Shown: piece after piece, positions 1 through 11,900 of the stretch
Position numbering within the stretch: position 1 is the stretch's first letter
Layout: the number at the start of each line of letters is the position of its first letter
The notes under the pieces: model-generated
Seen by the model: the letters and a program-made list of their open reading frames with translations, nothing else
Told to the model about the DNA's origin: nothing
Databases searched by the model: none
Translations under genes and position numbers: made by a program
NCBI RefSeq assembly: GCF_003073045.1
Contig: NC_037593.1
Location: 21,698,720-21,762,719 of the forward strand
Direction: 5' to 3'
Origin: Pomacea canaliculata
Taxonomy: Eukaryota > Mollusca > Gastropoda > Architaenioglossa > Ampullariidae
Length of the DNA: 64,000 bases

Positions 1-1659
1 ATTAACACATTTGACAGCTACACTATTCAGCCAGCCTACGACTGTATTCGGCCAGCCTACAGGACAATTAGAAAGCAGCTCACAGTTATAATTAATAATA
101 ATCACTAACATCGGTATAGCCCAACATCAACAATTACATAACACACAGTCACTCATACCCACCACACGGCTCACTAACAACAATTCATTCACACACCCTC
201 AGTGTTCGGAGGTCGTTTGACTGAAACAAAAGAAAGAAAAGAAAGCCTATATCTGTTGATCCTGCACACGAACACACAAAAGGCTGTAATGTGTGTAAAG
301 TCTTGTCAATGGACACTTCCATCTTATCTCTAATAGTCTTCAAAGATATCTCGGTATTTCACACAGGCATAAAAGCAAGCGACTTTTAGCAGTTGTATCC
401 ATGGTGCATGGATTTTGCTTTACTAGTAGTTTTAACACATTTACCACACCCCTCAAAATGTGGAGATTTTTAACATCCCCTCTTCTCAATCTGGAACATC
501 CTGTCGGAAATTTCCAAAAGGGAATAATCCACTCATCATAAGCCAATAAATTCTATTTCATTTGCAACAACGGCCAGAGCCTGAAATAAAGAGCATCGTC
601 TCCATGCACTGTCTAAGGATCACCGGGGTCGATTTGATGGCTGCAAGTTCATGTGTCCTTATTTTATTTCATCATAGCAGTTTAAAGCGAGGGTTTCTTT
701 TACAATGCAGCGACAGAGATAAAATCCTCACATTTCTTCTTATATATTGGAGAAAGAAAAAAAAAAACCCTGCACCTTCAGGTTTGGAACGCAAGGCTTC
801 TCAACTACTACCTGCAACAGTTTTAGCTCGCGTTCTAAGCTAACCTACTTAGCATCTTAAGACAGCCTCGAGCATGAGGCGTCTAGGAAAACCACGCTCC
901 ACCCCCGAGTGTGTGTGTTTATTTGACCTTTAACATAGCTGAAAGGTCAGATTGTCCCGAAAAGAATTTTTAAAAAAAACCGTCGGTTAGAGGAAAACGG
1001 TCACAGGGCTAATCGACGTCAGACAACGCCACCCTGTGAGTGTGGACAGTGGATGTCTTTGGTGTTGGGTATCTCCCGAGTCGCCATGATTTACCAAAGA
1101 CACCAGAACAGATTGTTGAGGGCACTTTTCGTATCTGGCAAACTTACTCCTATAGTGAGATGCTTCACTTTGTTGTGTACTGTGTGTGCTGTGGTTCCAG
1201 CTACAGCGCATGTCAGCTCCTGCTGGCTTGGTTTCAGTTTTAATCCTCTCAGATCGTTTGTTAGAGGAGGTGTGACATTGTAAGTTCCTAATCTAACCCA
1301 GCGTGACATTGGATATCAACCTGAAATTTGTATATATATTTTTTTTTTAAGTCATGTACTTCATATACTTCCATATATGAGTAAGAAATTGCACGGTAGT
1401 GTACATTATGGGGCGCTGAGAGGGAACTTTTCTCTAATGACCTCTATAAGTATAAAATGCATTGTATAGCTGTAGAGAGAGAAAATTAGAGAAAATTCCC
1501 CTCTTGGCGCCTCATGTGCGCACTCAGGCCATCATCTGGCAAAGGCCACGACCGTCTATCAGAGGGGAGAGAGCACGTGACATGTCGGCCTGTCAAACTC
1601 CAGTTAAGCTCCGCCCCGTGTGTTGCGGCGGCTGATAAAAGGCTGAGAGCTGCGCGACA
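1..1659. other. Upstream non-coding region, nothing recognised
   Basis: I see no convincing coding exon, RNA gene or mobile element here. The open frames are short, unrelated to any family I know, and lack splice-site support. The stretch at 1500-1660 is more GC-rich than what precedes it and leads into the probable first exon of the acetyltransferase gene, so a promoter there is plausible but not demonstrated. Confidence 0.4.
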
Positions 1660-1902
1660 CCGTATCCTTGGAGCGCGACTACCACAACAACGACAGCGTT
1701 ACAAGTCCCCGCCTGCCACAGACGACAGTCAGCGCTTTTAATTGTTGTTCTTCTGTTGACATTAGCCTCAATTTCCATTTGAAAACGCCGTACGTGCCGG
1801 TACTTGCTGCAGACTACAAACGCTGCTTGCGTCAAGTAAACTGCAGGAGGACAGACGCACTGCTGAATAGACTAGCTGGTGAAAGGACGCACATACCTGC
1901 AG
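1660..1902 (+). promoter_or_regulatory. Probable promoter-proximal 5' UTR exon of the acetyltransferase gene
   Basis: A TATA-like string GATAAAAGG sits at about 1634-1642, in a GC-rich stretch. A strong donor, CCTGCAG followed by GTAAAT, lies at 1896-1908. A matching acceptor, CTTTTACAG, lies at about 2660-2668, just upstream of the acetyltransferase ATG at 2702. I infer a non-coding first exon ending at 1902, with an intron to about 2668. The transcription start is a guess; RNA data would settle it. Confidence 0.4.
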
Positions 1903-1929
1903 GTAAATATCTCGGTCGCGGCTCTTATT

Positions 1930-2095
1930 CAGGGCTTCTGCTTACGCAAAAAATTGCGCACAGTTCGCATTAAAAGTTCGGAGGACCCCTTCAATTTTCC
2001 TCAATGGGGTCCCATTCAAATTTGGGCGAAGAACAGAGACCCCTTAAAAATCTGAAGAAGGGTCCCCAAAGAATTTAGCCTTAGCAGAAGCCCTG
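1930..2095. mobile_element. hAT-like MITE, 166 bp
   Basis: The ends are inverted repeats: CAGGGCTTCTGCT at the left and its exact reverse complement at the right, 13 bp each. Inside, a second inverted block (GGACCCCTT near the left, AAGGGTCCCC near the right) makes the whole element foldable. Flanking CTTATT strings are compatible with a decayed 8-bp target duplication, offset by one base. There is no coding capacity, so it is a non-autonomous DNA transposon. It lies in the inferred 5' UTR intron of the acetyltransferase gene. CAGGG ends and an 8-bp duplication suggest the hAT superfamily. Confidence 0.75.
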
Positions 2096-2701
2096 ACTTA
2101 TTGTATTTTGTTCTGAAATAGCTCAAACATTTTCTGTGGCCTGACGATAAAGGATGTTGGTGTTATGTCAAAGATATGAAACCAAATTATAAAAGTTAAT
2201 GAAAGCTTCGTTAAAATATTAAATTTACACATTGTGGATGTGAGAGAGGGAGAACAATTGATACCACAGTGCAATAATCATATCGAGTGAAACATTAGGG
2301 CAAACTGTGTTGGGAGTGGTCGTCGCACTGTTGTTGGTTTTGAGGGCGGGTCAAAGTTAACAGAACTAATTTGTGTGTGAACCTTGACCTCGCAGTCGCG
2401 GCTCGTCTGACACGCACGGGCTGTTGTTAGTGTATGGAAGCATTCTCTGTCACGAAAGTGCAATCAAGAACTAGTACTGCTGTCCATAATGAAAATTTGA
2501 TTTTAATTCAGCCAGAAGACTTCTCCTTTCTCACCACGGCTGCCAAAGGTCCCAGGGCAAATCGTCTACAACGAACGTGTTATCCATTTTGTTCAACACT
2601 TGTATATCGAGGACCATTCGACTTATAGCTGCTAGCAATTAAGATTTATAATCTCTTTCTTTTACAGACATATCGAGAGGGTTCTAGATCATCCTGTCAC
2701 G

Positions 2702-3322
2702 ATGCTCAGCAAAGAAGTTCAGGCTCAGCGCCTTCTCGGCACACTGGTGCCCTTCGTGACGTCAGCAGCTGCGTCAAAAGATGGCGAGCGGAAGCGACTG
2801 GTGCTGGTGGACGCCATGACGGACGCCCAAGTGTCGGAGATGTATACTATGATCTGCTCGGCGGCGGCGGCTGGCCAGGGCTTCGGGGTGGACGAGTACA
2901 CGAAGGAAGAAGACTTCCGCCGTGACATTGCCGACGGCTACCGCTTCGCCATCATGGACAAGAACAGCGGCCAGCTGCTGGCCGCCTTCATCCTGGCCGT
3001 CAGCAAGTACTCGCGCGGCTGCCACGTGGCTGACCCTTTCATCATCGTACGTGACGACCAGCGCGGCCAGGGGCTCGGCACGCTGTGTCTGGACCTGTGT
3101 GTAGACATGGCTGCCCGCCTGGGTTTCCAGGGCATGTACGTCGACACCTTTTCCAACAACCGCGCCATGATCCGTGTCATTGAGTCCTTCCCTGGGTTCC
3201 GCCAGGTGGGTTGTCTTCCCATGGGCGGCCTCATGACTGATGGGCAAGTTGTGGGCACAGTCATATACTACAAAGACCTTCGCTCAGACAGCCAGGAGTG
3301 GACCAGTGTTGTTGACAGTTGA
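2702..3322 (+). CDS. GNAT-family N-acetyltransferase (206 aa)
   Basis: A complete intronless reading frame of 206 residues. The acetyl-CoA binding motif A is clear: QRGQGLG at residues 120-126, preceded by the beta strand DPFIIVRDD (111-119) and followed by a helix with SNNRAM (151-156), the usual pattern of GCN5-related acetyltransferases. The N-terminal 60 residues are less conserved and there is no signal peptide, so a soluble cytosolic or nuclear enzyme is likely. The substrate cannot be read from sequence. The start at 2702 is the first ATG after an acceptor at about 2668. The coding sequence is visibly more GC-rich than its surroundings and, unlike the other multi-exon genes here, has no intron within it. 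An AATAAA at 3977 could end the transcript. Confidence 0.85.
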   Translation: MLSKEVQAQRLLGTLVPFVTSAAASKDGERKRLVLVDAMTDAQVSEMYTMICSAAAAGQGFGVDEYTKEEDFRRDIADGYRFAIMDKNSGQLLAAFILAVSKYSRGCHVADPFIIVRDDQRGQGLGTLCLDLCVDMAARLGFQGMYVDTFSNNRAMIRVIESFPGFRQVGCLPMGGLMTDGQVVGTVIYYKDLRSDSQEWTSVVDS

Positions 3323-3870
3323 AAGTCTAGACATCTTCGATGTACTCCGGAAAACAAGAATCTTCACTCCCTGAGGTAACAGCTCGTAACAGCCGAAGGA
3401 CGTGAAGAGCGCAGGGCATCGCGAGCGAGCGCCGGTCACACGGAGCTGGTCACCAGAGAGCGGAGGAGGGGACAGGTCCCTTGCACTCCCTCCACAACAA
3501 CCCCAGGACGACGAGGTGCTGGGACTGAGAAGTGCCCTACACAAGCGACACGGGGCTCATGGCAGTGCGTTCGAGTGATTCTGTTAACAGTTGTCTGATC
3601 AGGGCTAATGCTCGCATTTAAGAACATTTCTGTTCGACTGAAACCTTGTTAAGAATGCGTGCATCGGTCACGACTACTCCTCGACATCATTCACTTCGTT
3701 GGCCTTTGTCGTCACCTTGCAATAGTTGGCACAATGGAAACACAGCTGTAACAGGCACTGCAAGCTGTTAAACTGCTATAACAAGCAGGCAGGTGTTAAT
3801 CGACTAATTTACTGAATTTTCACCAACATTATTTTCTGTGCTGCAGCCAAGTCACATAACTGTATATATC

Positions 3871-3900
3871 CATAGACGTTATAACCTTATAACGTCTATG
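3871..3900. repeat. 30-bp perfect inverted repeat
   Basis: CATAGACGTTATAA and its exact reverse complement are separated only by CC, giving 14-bp arms and a 2-bp centre. AT-rich flanks (TATATATC on the left, ATATATCAC on the right) extend the symmetry imperfectly. It lies in the probable 3' UTR of the acetyltransferase gene and upstream of its polyadenylation signal, so it would form a hairpin in the transcript. Confidence 0.9.
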
Positions 3901-3976
3901 ATATATCACAGAGGACATCTTGACAGCAACTCGAAGGGAGACAAGAAGTTTCCCTGACAAGAAGTGAGATAATGAA

Positions 3977-3982
3977 AATAAA
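3977..3982 (+). promoter_or_regulatory. Candidate polyadenylation signal (acetyltransferase gene)
   Basis: Canonical AATAAA about 655 bases after the acetyltransferase stop, within the stretch GAAAATAAAGCAGG. This is the first good signal downstream on the plus strand, so the 3' UTR would include the palindrome at 3871-3900. Confidence 0.45.
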
Positions 3983-3989
3983 GCAGGAT

Positions 3990-5975
3990 CTCTTTTCTTA
4001 CGAATGACTAGTCTTTTTGTAAATTTAAAAAAGTGTATTTGGTTGACCTAGTCGCAGACTCTACATACAATAGAAATATTTTCTTGTTTTCTCAGATAAT
4101 TTTTTTTTAAGGCGGTGTATTGAAGTAGAGGATGGAGCCATGAGATGATATGGATAGGATCTCTTACGCACTGTACCTGTCTTCACCTGTATCAGGATCG
4201 AGTAATTGACAGTGTTATTTATTGAACTTGTAACTTTATGACTTATTTAATTATATGTCAGGACAATTATTTTAACTGCGGGTCTTGGGCAGCCTGTCAG
4301 CAAGCTATCTCTTCGGCCCAGGAATGGCTCGAGAATGGGGACATTTGCGGAAAAGGCTGATGGCATCACCCAAGGCGCTGTGGAGACCATCTTTAGGATA
4401 TAGGTGCATACTGCAAATGTATGTGTAGACTAAATGCGAGAACATTCTACTTTACGCATAAGCAACAATTCATGCTATGATTTCAAAAAGCACTGTTTAT
4501 GTGTGAAAGCTCTTGGCTAACCTGCATGAAACTCTGAGATATTAAACACATATTCAATGTGTACACTGCTTTGACTTGTCGCTAAACTGCATGTGATCTC
4601 TCTCTCTCTCTCTCTTGCAATCTCCTTCATTCTCCCCAACCCTAGTATTGTAGATTATTTTCACATCTTTCTTTTGAAATAAAATTTATCCACAGAAAAA
4701 AACGAAATTGTCGGAGTTCAGACGACCTATACGTTTGTATGTGGGAGCGTTGTCTGGAGGTGATGCATTCTTGTGTGCTTGTGTTTGAAAGTGAAGTTTC
4801 TTTCAGATGTGGAATAAAATATTCTGCTTATTAAGGATACACTGACTATGGTTAGTGATTCACTGACAATGGGATATGTCCGATATTGTTTGCACAAACT
4901 GATACACGCAGGAACAGAAGCAAACACGAAGTTGTGCGTGCACGCAAAAACAGTAGTGTAAATCGACAGGTACAGGCAGGGGATGCAACAACAATAACAA
5001 CAACAAAAATTAACGAAAAGGTCAGGACTGTATTTACAACAGGTGGAGGTCGATTACGTCATCACGACGAAGCGATGTGTGAAACGGTACTTGCAGTCTC
5101 TCTATAGCTAGCAGTATCACTGTACCTAGTTATATAGAGCTAACAGTCTTATTATAGCTAACAACCTGATTACAGCTAGCAGACTCACTGCCGATGACTG
5201 GAGACACATTTTGTTTAAAACAAAAATTTGATCAAACATTTAAGAAACGTGTCAAGTTTGTAAACTGTTGTAGATATAGTCAGCCTCGTTATGAATGTGT
5301 ACTGACTGTGATATGGTCACATCAAAGAGGTGCCCTTTTCCTCGCCGAAAATTTTTCGGGTTCCCAAAGGCGAAGAAACAGCCCTAGGTCACAAAAGAAG
5401 TTATCAACCTCCGCGACCGTCAACAGGCCCCGAAGAGCGAGAATCTGAGCAACCCTTACATGTAACTGCTGCAAACAGAAACGTCAACCGCGATATACGG
5501 AATGGCATCAAGGCACCAAGGTAAACCTGAGTAGAGGACAGATAATATAGGAGCTTTCATGCACAACTCTTTCTTGAAAACGGACATTTTCGTCTCAATG
5601 CATAGAAAATTTAAAACATATCATAAAGACGATTTTGCACTATGCGGAAATGGCGACTCTGTGTGTGTATGTGTGATAACAGTTATACCTCTCAATATTT
5701 ATCGGTGCACTCAATGCTTTTACGGGAGGCAAAGTATACAGCAGTGTGAAAAAATCTCATTATCATATCCAAGTTTCAATGAATGTGGTCGTCAGCGGCT
5801 GGTAGAGTCACAAAAACATTCATTGCCTTATCACAGCTTTAGTTATTATATTAACTAGTAAAGTCAATATTAAATAAGGGGAAAGAAAGATTTCACGCCA
5901 CTTGCGTCGTCTGCTAGTGACAACGAGTTGCCGTTCTTGTCTCTGATCTTCGATGTCATTGCTTGGGTCGGAAAA
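3990..5975. other. Intergenic region between acetyltransferase and PTDSS1 genes
   Basis: No coding exon recognised. It contains a (CT)n microsatellite at about 4597-4615 and, at 5105-5195, a run of diverged short repeats built on TATAGCTAACAG/TACAGCTAGCAG. The last 100 bases before 5976 presumably hold the PTDSS1 5' UTR and promoter, but no clear core element is visible. Confidence 0.5.
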
Positions 5976-8900
5976 ATGGCCTCGGACACGAGGGAAGACG
6001 TTCGAGCAGACGACCAGTATTTTAGAGTCTCCATCAACGAACGAGCTGTTGATGACATCTCACTTGATTTTTTCTACAAACCGCACACTATCACGCTTTT
6101 AGTAGCATGTATTTCTGGACTTTTGTATTCAGCTTTTACCAGGTAAGTGATTCAGATTGTCGATTATTACATTAAATTTACATTGTAAATTCAAAAATTA
6201 TAAATACATTCCTTTTTGCATAGCTCCGTCAGCGGTAGCTGAAGGAATTCTTGGGATATAAAATGGAAATGCTTGGTGGATGTGAAATAATACTGTAAAT
6301 GGATATTACAAACTATGGATTTTTCCCTCACACATTCACTCCGACCTTTGTTGGTGTGTGCATTCCTCACCTTATTTGTTTGCTTGAAACTACTGAAATT
6401 ACTGCATACCGTTATCTTAATAGATAAGTAACAGGGTTTGTATAGGAAGCAAACTGTTTTACGAATATGCGATTACCATGTCATACATGTTTAGAACACT
6501 ACCCAGATTAAGGATTAAAAAAAATGAATGTTTATTATAATAATAGCCATTGCAACGAAGTTTATAAATGTTCCAGTAGTTATGTTGTTGAATACTGATA
6601 ATTTTCTTCTTTCTTTGTTTTCGTTTTATAAAAAGAAATGACAATGTCTCAGAAGATAATATCTGGAATGGATTCTGCACAGTCATTTTCTTCTTTCTTA
6701 TCATTAGTGTTCTTGCATTTCCAAATGGTGAGTTATACATTTAAGCTATTATTGTACACTTTACCACTGTTTGTGTGAGAGAGAGTATGCTGGTCATTCA
6801 CACCCATGTACACACCATTATATTTAATAATATCTAAGATCTTTAGAAGCATTTAAAAAAATAGAACTTTAAATATCATGATTACCAAAAACTTATGACT
6901 ATTTTATTATTACAATATACAAGCTTTAAGGGCAGATGAGTGCTTTTTTGAGACACCACTTTTATCTTATACAGCCAAAAGATAAAGCAGTCATTCCCTT
7001 CTCTGACACCCAGCCACATTATATCATTTACTACTTAGACACCTGACTGATGTCCATGGAATGTTTATCAACATTATACTTGGTAAATTGTCTGAAACAC
7101 AGTGAGCAAACACAAAAATATGATCCAGCATTATGCCATTTTTTTCACATGACTGATATAGTTATTATTATAATTGCCAGTCGTTTTGAATCAAAAAACT
7201 GAAAAGTTCATAATCTCAATACAGGGCCATTCACCCGACCCCATCCTGCAATTTGGAGGATGGTTTTTGGTAAGTACATTATATCTACATAAAAACTCGA
7301 AAGCAAAGTTTTTTCTTCTCTGCAGAGGTGATGAAATTTCACCAGCTATTTACTGCAGAGCCAAAAGTCATATATGTGCTTGATAATTTACTAAGAATTG
7401 CCATGAATTTATATATTTTCTCAACTTCATTGTGAAACAGGTGCTAGTGTTCTCTACTTCCTTCTGCTGGTCTTCATATTGTTTCAAACTCATACTGATG
7501 TACGGCGTCTTATTGTGTGGCTTTATCCAGATCTTCGGGACTCAGGGCCTGATACTAAGGTCAGTTCGAGTCTCCAAAAGGCTTCTGTTATTAGTATGAT
7601 TCCTTATCTGTAATATAGGTTCAAATGTCTTTTAGTTTTCCCCCCAAAAAAGTGTGAAAATCAAACCTATTAGCTTGAAAAGTGTTTGAATGATTTATTT
7701 GTTAGTTTTTCTGTTTTGTGTGCTTGGAGATAGCACTTTATCATTTTGTGAACGTTGATAAAAAGAAACTAAAGTGTACATTTTTATTTTGCTTTAGTTT
7801 TAGTTTTTGCAAGCACATTTTGCCTTTTACTTTGAAGATACTGGAAATTATATAATTTGTTACCTGTGTTAACAGGAGTATGCAGTCAACTGTTCCAACG
7901 TAACATTACAGCGTCTTTGGTCACACATGGATGTGTTCATCCTGTGCCACTTCTTTGGTTGGGTTACAAAGGCTTTGCTTATTCGGCATTATGGGATTTT
8001 GTGGACAATAAGCGTAATGTGGGAAATCACTGAGGTGAGAGGACCATGGTTGAATGTTGATCATATACCTGAATGTTAAGTGCAATTGCTACAAAGTGAT
8101 GAACTTTCAGTCACAACAAAGAGAGAGAGAGACAGTGACTATGACAATTTTTTTTTATCAGAGAGAGAGAAGCAAGGGAGGAGGAAATATATTGAAGTGT
8201 TTTTACTCAAGCATTACAGAATTATCCTATCTCTTTCTCTGCTTAAATCTGTGATTACTGAGTACAGCAGAACTGTATCTGTTAAATTCCTAAGCGTTTT
8301 TTTTTTTATGGACTTAATGTTTACAGAGTCTTTCTTTCTGAACAGGTAGCCTTCACTCATCTGCTACCTAATTTTGCTGAGTGTTGGTGGGACACCCTGA
8401 TTTTAGATGTCTTACTGTGTAACGGACTTGGAATCTGGATGGGTATGTGGCTGTGTCGCATTCTTGAAATCCACGACTACCACTGGGAAAGTATGAAGTA
8501 AGCTGCATTCATACTATACATTTTTGCTTAAATAGTCTTAAAGGCGGAACTTCTTTGGACCGTAGGAAGAGAATGGTTTTGCCCATGTGAGGGAAGGTAG
8601 GATTACACGCGGTGCTGACAACTAGTGGTCAGTCGTCTCCAGTTACTACCCCATGGGTGCTCCTACCTTCCTTCGATCAGGCAAAACCATTTTAAAAACC
8701 ACTCACAAGAAGTTCCGCCTTTAAATGTAGAGATATTTGTTTTTTGTTTGGTTTGGTTTTGTTTGTTTTTATTTTTATTTTGCGTGACTACATATTTTAA
8801 ATTACACACACACACAAATAATCCACTGATCTGGTTCTCTTGTTGAAAAAAAAAAGGTTTGCCTTAAGCAAGGTTGTAAAAATTCGCATTTTAATGATCT

Positions 8901-11900
8901 GGTTTCAAGTTGCTTTGTAAGATGTTTTACACCTACTACACCTTGTCATGTCTGATTCAGTTCTTTTCAGATTCCACATGACAACATACAAGTTTTAGAA
9001 CAGTTCATTTGAAATAAATCTTACATGCAATGAGTTTATAAAAGCTGTGTATTGTTTGCCAGGTATGTATTTTTAAAAACACCTGTTTGTAACAGGGATA
9101 TCCACTCAGCCACTGGTAAATTAAGGAGGGCAGTTCTGCAGTTTACACCTATCAGGTAAAAGATGTGTAAATCAGCTTTTAAACATTTGATAATTGGTTT
9201 CTTCTTAAAAAAATGTGCTGGCATATGTTCATCTGTTTATGTGTACACATAAATGTCAGTTCATTTGTGGTCATAGTTCTTTGCCATTTTGGGGAATGCT
9301 TTTGTAATTAAAATACACACTTGCCATAGAATCAAGCACTTGAAATAGTAAACCACAACCTGAATTTTTTTATCTTTTATGGTTTCAGTTATTGTCACAG
9401 TGTTTCCAGCAAGTGGGAAAGCTAACAAGTAAACAGTCTTTTAGAATAAGTCTGGATATAGAAGGAGTTATGCTTATACAATTTTTTAATTTTTTTAATG
9501 TGTTTGTATTGATGGTGGTTAAAATGTTCTTGCTTATTCTACAGTTGGATGTCTGTGCGCTGGTGGCATCCACACTCCACTTTGACAAGAATCCTGGCCA
9601 CTTGGCTTCTAATAGTTGTGTGGCAGGTTTGTATCTTTCCATTTATTTTCTGCCTTCATTTTTGGCATGAGCATTTCCTGTTCTCACTTCTAATTATTTT
9701 ATCACAAAAATTACCTAAGGAGTAAAGAAAATTTGACAAACCAATTGTTCTTTTTTGCTTCTGATTGCATGAAGCTAAGTGTAAAATCACTTCCACATGA
9801 CTTTTTCCTTTCACCCTGCTATTAATGTTAATAAAATGTCATTTAAATGACAATTTTTTTTCTCACAATCTATCTTTAATCTAATTTTTACTTTCAGCTT
9901 TCAGAGCTCAATACATTTTTCTTAAAGCACATTTTCTTTGTGCCTCCTCCACATATACTGAACCTTATCCGACTTCTTCTCATCTGTGTCATCTCAGCTC
10001 CCACTATCAGGTATTTCATTTTGTATTATGATCTTTGCCTGAGTAGACTGCACACTTCATGAATCTGGATTTTTTCCCCCCTACAATCAAGAGATATTCA
10101 ATTGAAGTTTTTCTCTGGAGGCTAGGACTGATAGTAGAGCAGTTTCCAATGTTGAAAGTTTGCAGAGAATGAATATTGAATGCTTTGTTGTGGAGAGTGC
10201 TGAATTTGTTGAAAATTATGATGCAAAAAAACTGTGTAGTCTGTCATTATCCTCAGGTAAGGAATTTTTTTTTATGTGGGATTTTTTTTTTATCTTTGTA
10301 AGTTAACAGATCTGTTTTTAGAACACTTCCCCATCGACAATACCCAGCATCCTTATAACAATCTGGTCACTTTTCACTGATATTTTTAGACTACATCAGC
10401 TTGCTTCTCAGCAGATGTAATTAAGAAGTTCCCTTCCATGCCTACTAATTTAAGTTAGTTTTGAATCCATGTGAACTGGAAAAATGCTAATTTTTTCCTT
10501 TTTGTTTGGGTTTTTTTATGTTTTTTTTTTTTTTTTTTTTTTTTTTTGTTTTTTTTTTATTTTAGTCTCTCATTTTCAGGCAGTTCTATGTGTATGTGAC
10601 GGACCCTAGGTGCAAACGCTTGGGCACGCAATGTTGGGTTTTTCTGTGAGTACTGAGATTGTCACCTGAAGCAAATAGTTTATTTATGTCTTCATTTCAT
10701 CCCCATTTTAAGAAAAGAATAAGTCTCTATCACCATGTTTAATCAAATCTGATAAAACAGTTCTACCTGTAACACAGAATACTAGTCTGGTCTGCACATT
10801 TATGCTTGAAAAAATATGTATTTCATCCTTTTAATGTGGGCAGAACTTTGGATATACAAGGTTATTCTAATATAAGCACATTGTCACCATAAAACAATGT
10901 TCAAAATGCAACCTACTTAACACTTCCGTGAATATTCTCTGTAAATTACTTGGAATTATTTGTATACCATTTAGAACATACTGTTTCCATTAGGAGTCCA
11001 TGTTTAATCTTAGATTCAGCATTAATACAGAGCCTAGATTGGGTTGACTATTTATTCACAGGGTTTTTTTTTTTTTACTTGTACCTATGTACTGTTCAGA
11101 TGTTTACTTGACAATAACACTGGACAGATTTTTCAGTGCATGTTTGTTTTCAGTGCCATCACCCTAACAGAAACTATCATCAGCATCAAGTTTGGAGCTA
11201 AAATGTTTAAGGAAACAGTCATCACAAACATACTCATCTGGCTTCTTGTCCAGGTCCGTGTTATATTCACTTCTAAATTGCTAATTGTGATTCTTGTAAC
11301 TGTTTTCTTAATTTCCCCCCTCCATCTTTTTAATGATTCTTTAAATTTCTTAGCTAGGAAACTTAGAATTGACTACTGTCTGTTCAGAGCAGCTTAGGTA
11401 GATCGTCTTTGATGGATTGTGTCTTTTAAATGCCTTTTTAGTATACTCTCAGTTATGAGAATTAGTATTTTGTTGAGCTAAACCAGTCATTTCAAAGTAA
11501 CTTTGAACTCTTGGAAATCTATTGGATTTTTTTTTTTTTTGTTAGGTTGTTTAGTGTCACATTTGTTTATGTTTCAGATGTTGGGGAGTTTCCTGTGTAT
11601 TTATCTTTGTGCCCTAGTAGCCAGGCGTTGGAATAAGTGGAAGGTAAGATACCGTGAGAAAAAATAATTTGTTTCTTGTCCTTTCATTCTTCATTCAGTT
11701 TATGGCTTTTTTTCAGTACTCAAAGGCATAAGCAGAAACTGATATGTTTCTGTTTCTATGTGCTCCTTAGAGCTAGCCAAAACCAGAGTAACAATAGTGG
11801 GTTAAGCTATACTTTAAAATGTTTCAAAACCTGAATAGAAAATTAAAATAATGCAAGTGTGTGAACTAAACAGAAGTAATGTGCTCTCGTAACATTCACC

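Noticed and set aside
2774-3264. Long open frames on the minus strand opposite the acetyltransferase
   Set aside because: They are shadow frames of a GC-rich coding sequence; the plus-strand frame carries the acetyl-CoA motif and the family pattern.
11044-11397. 117-codon open frame beginning MTIYSQGFF
   Set aside because: It is PTDSS1 exon 11 (11154-11253) extended into both neighbouring introns; the exon boundaries are fixed by splice sites and phase.
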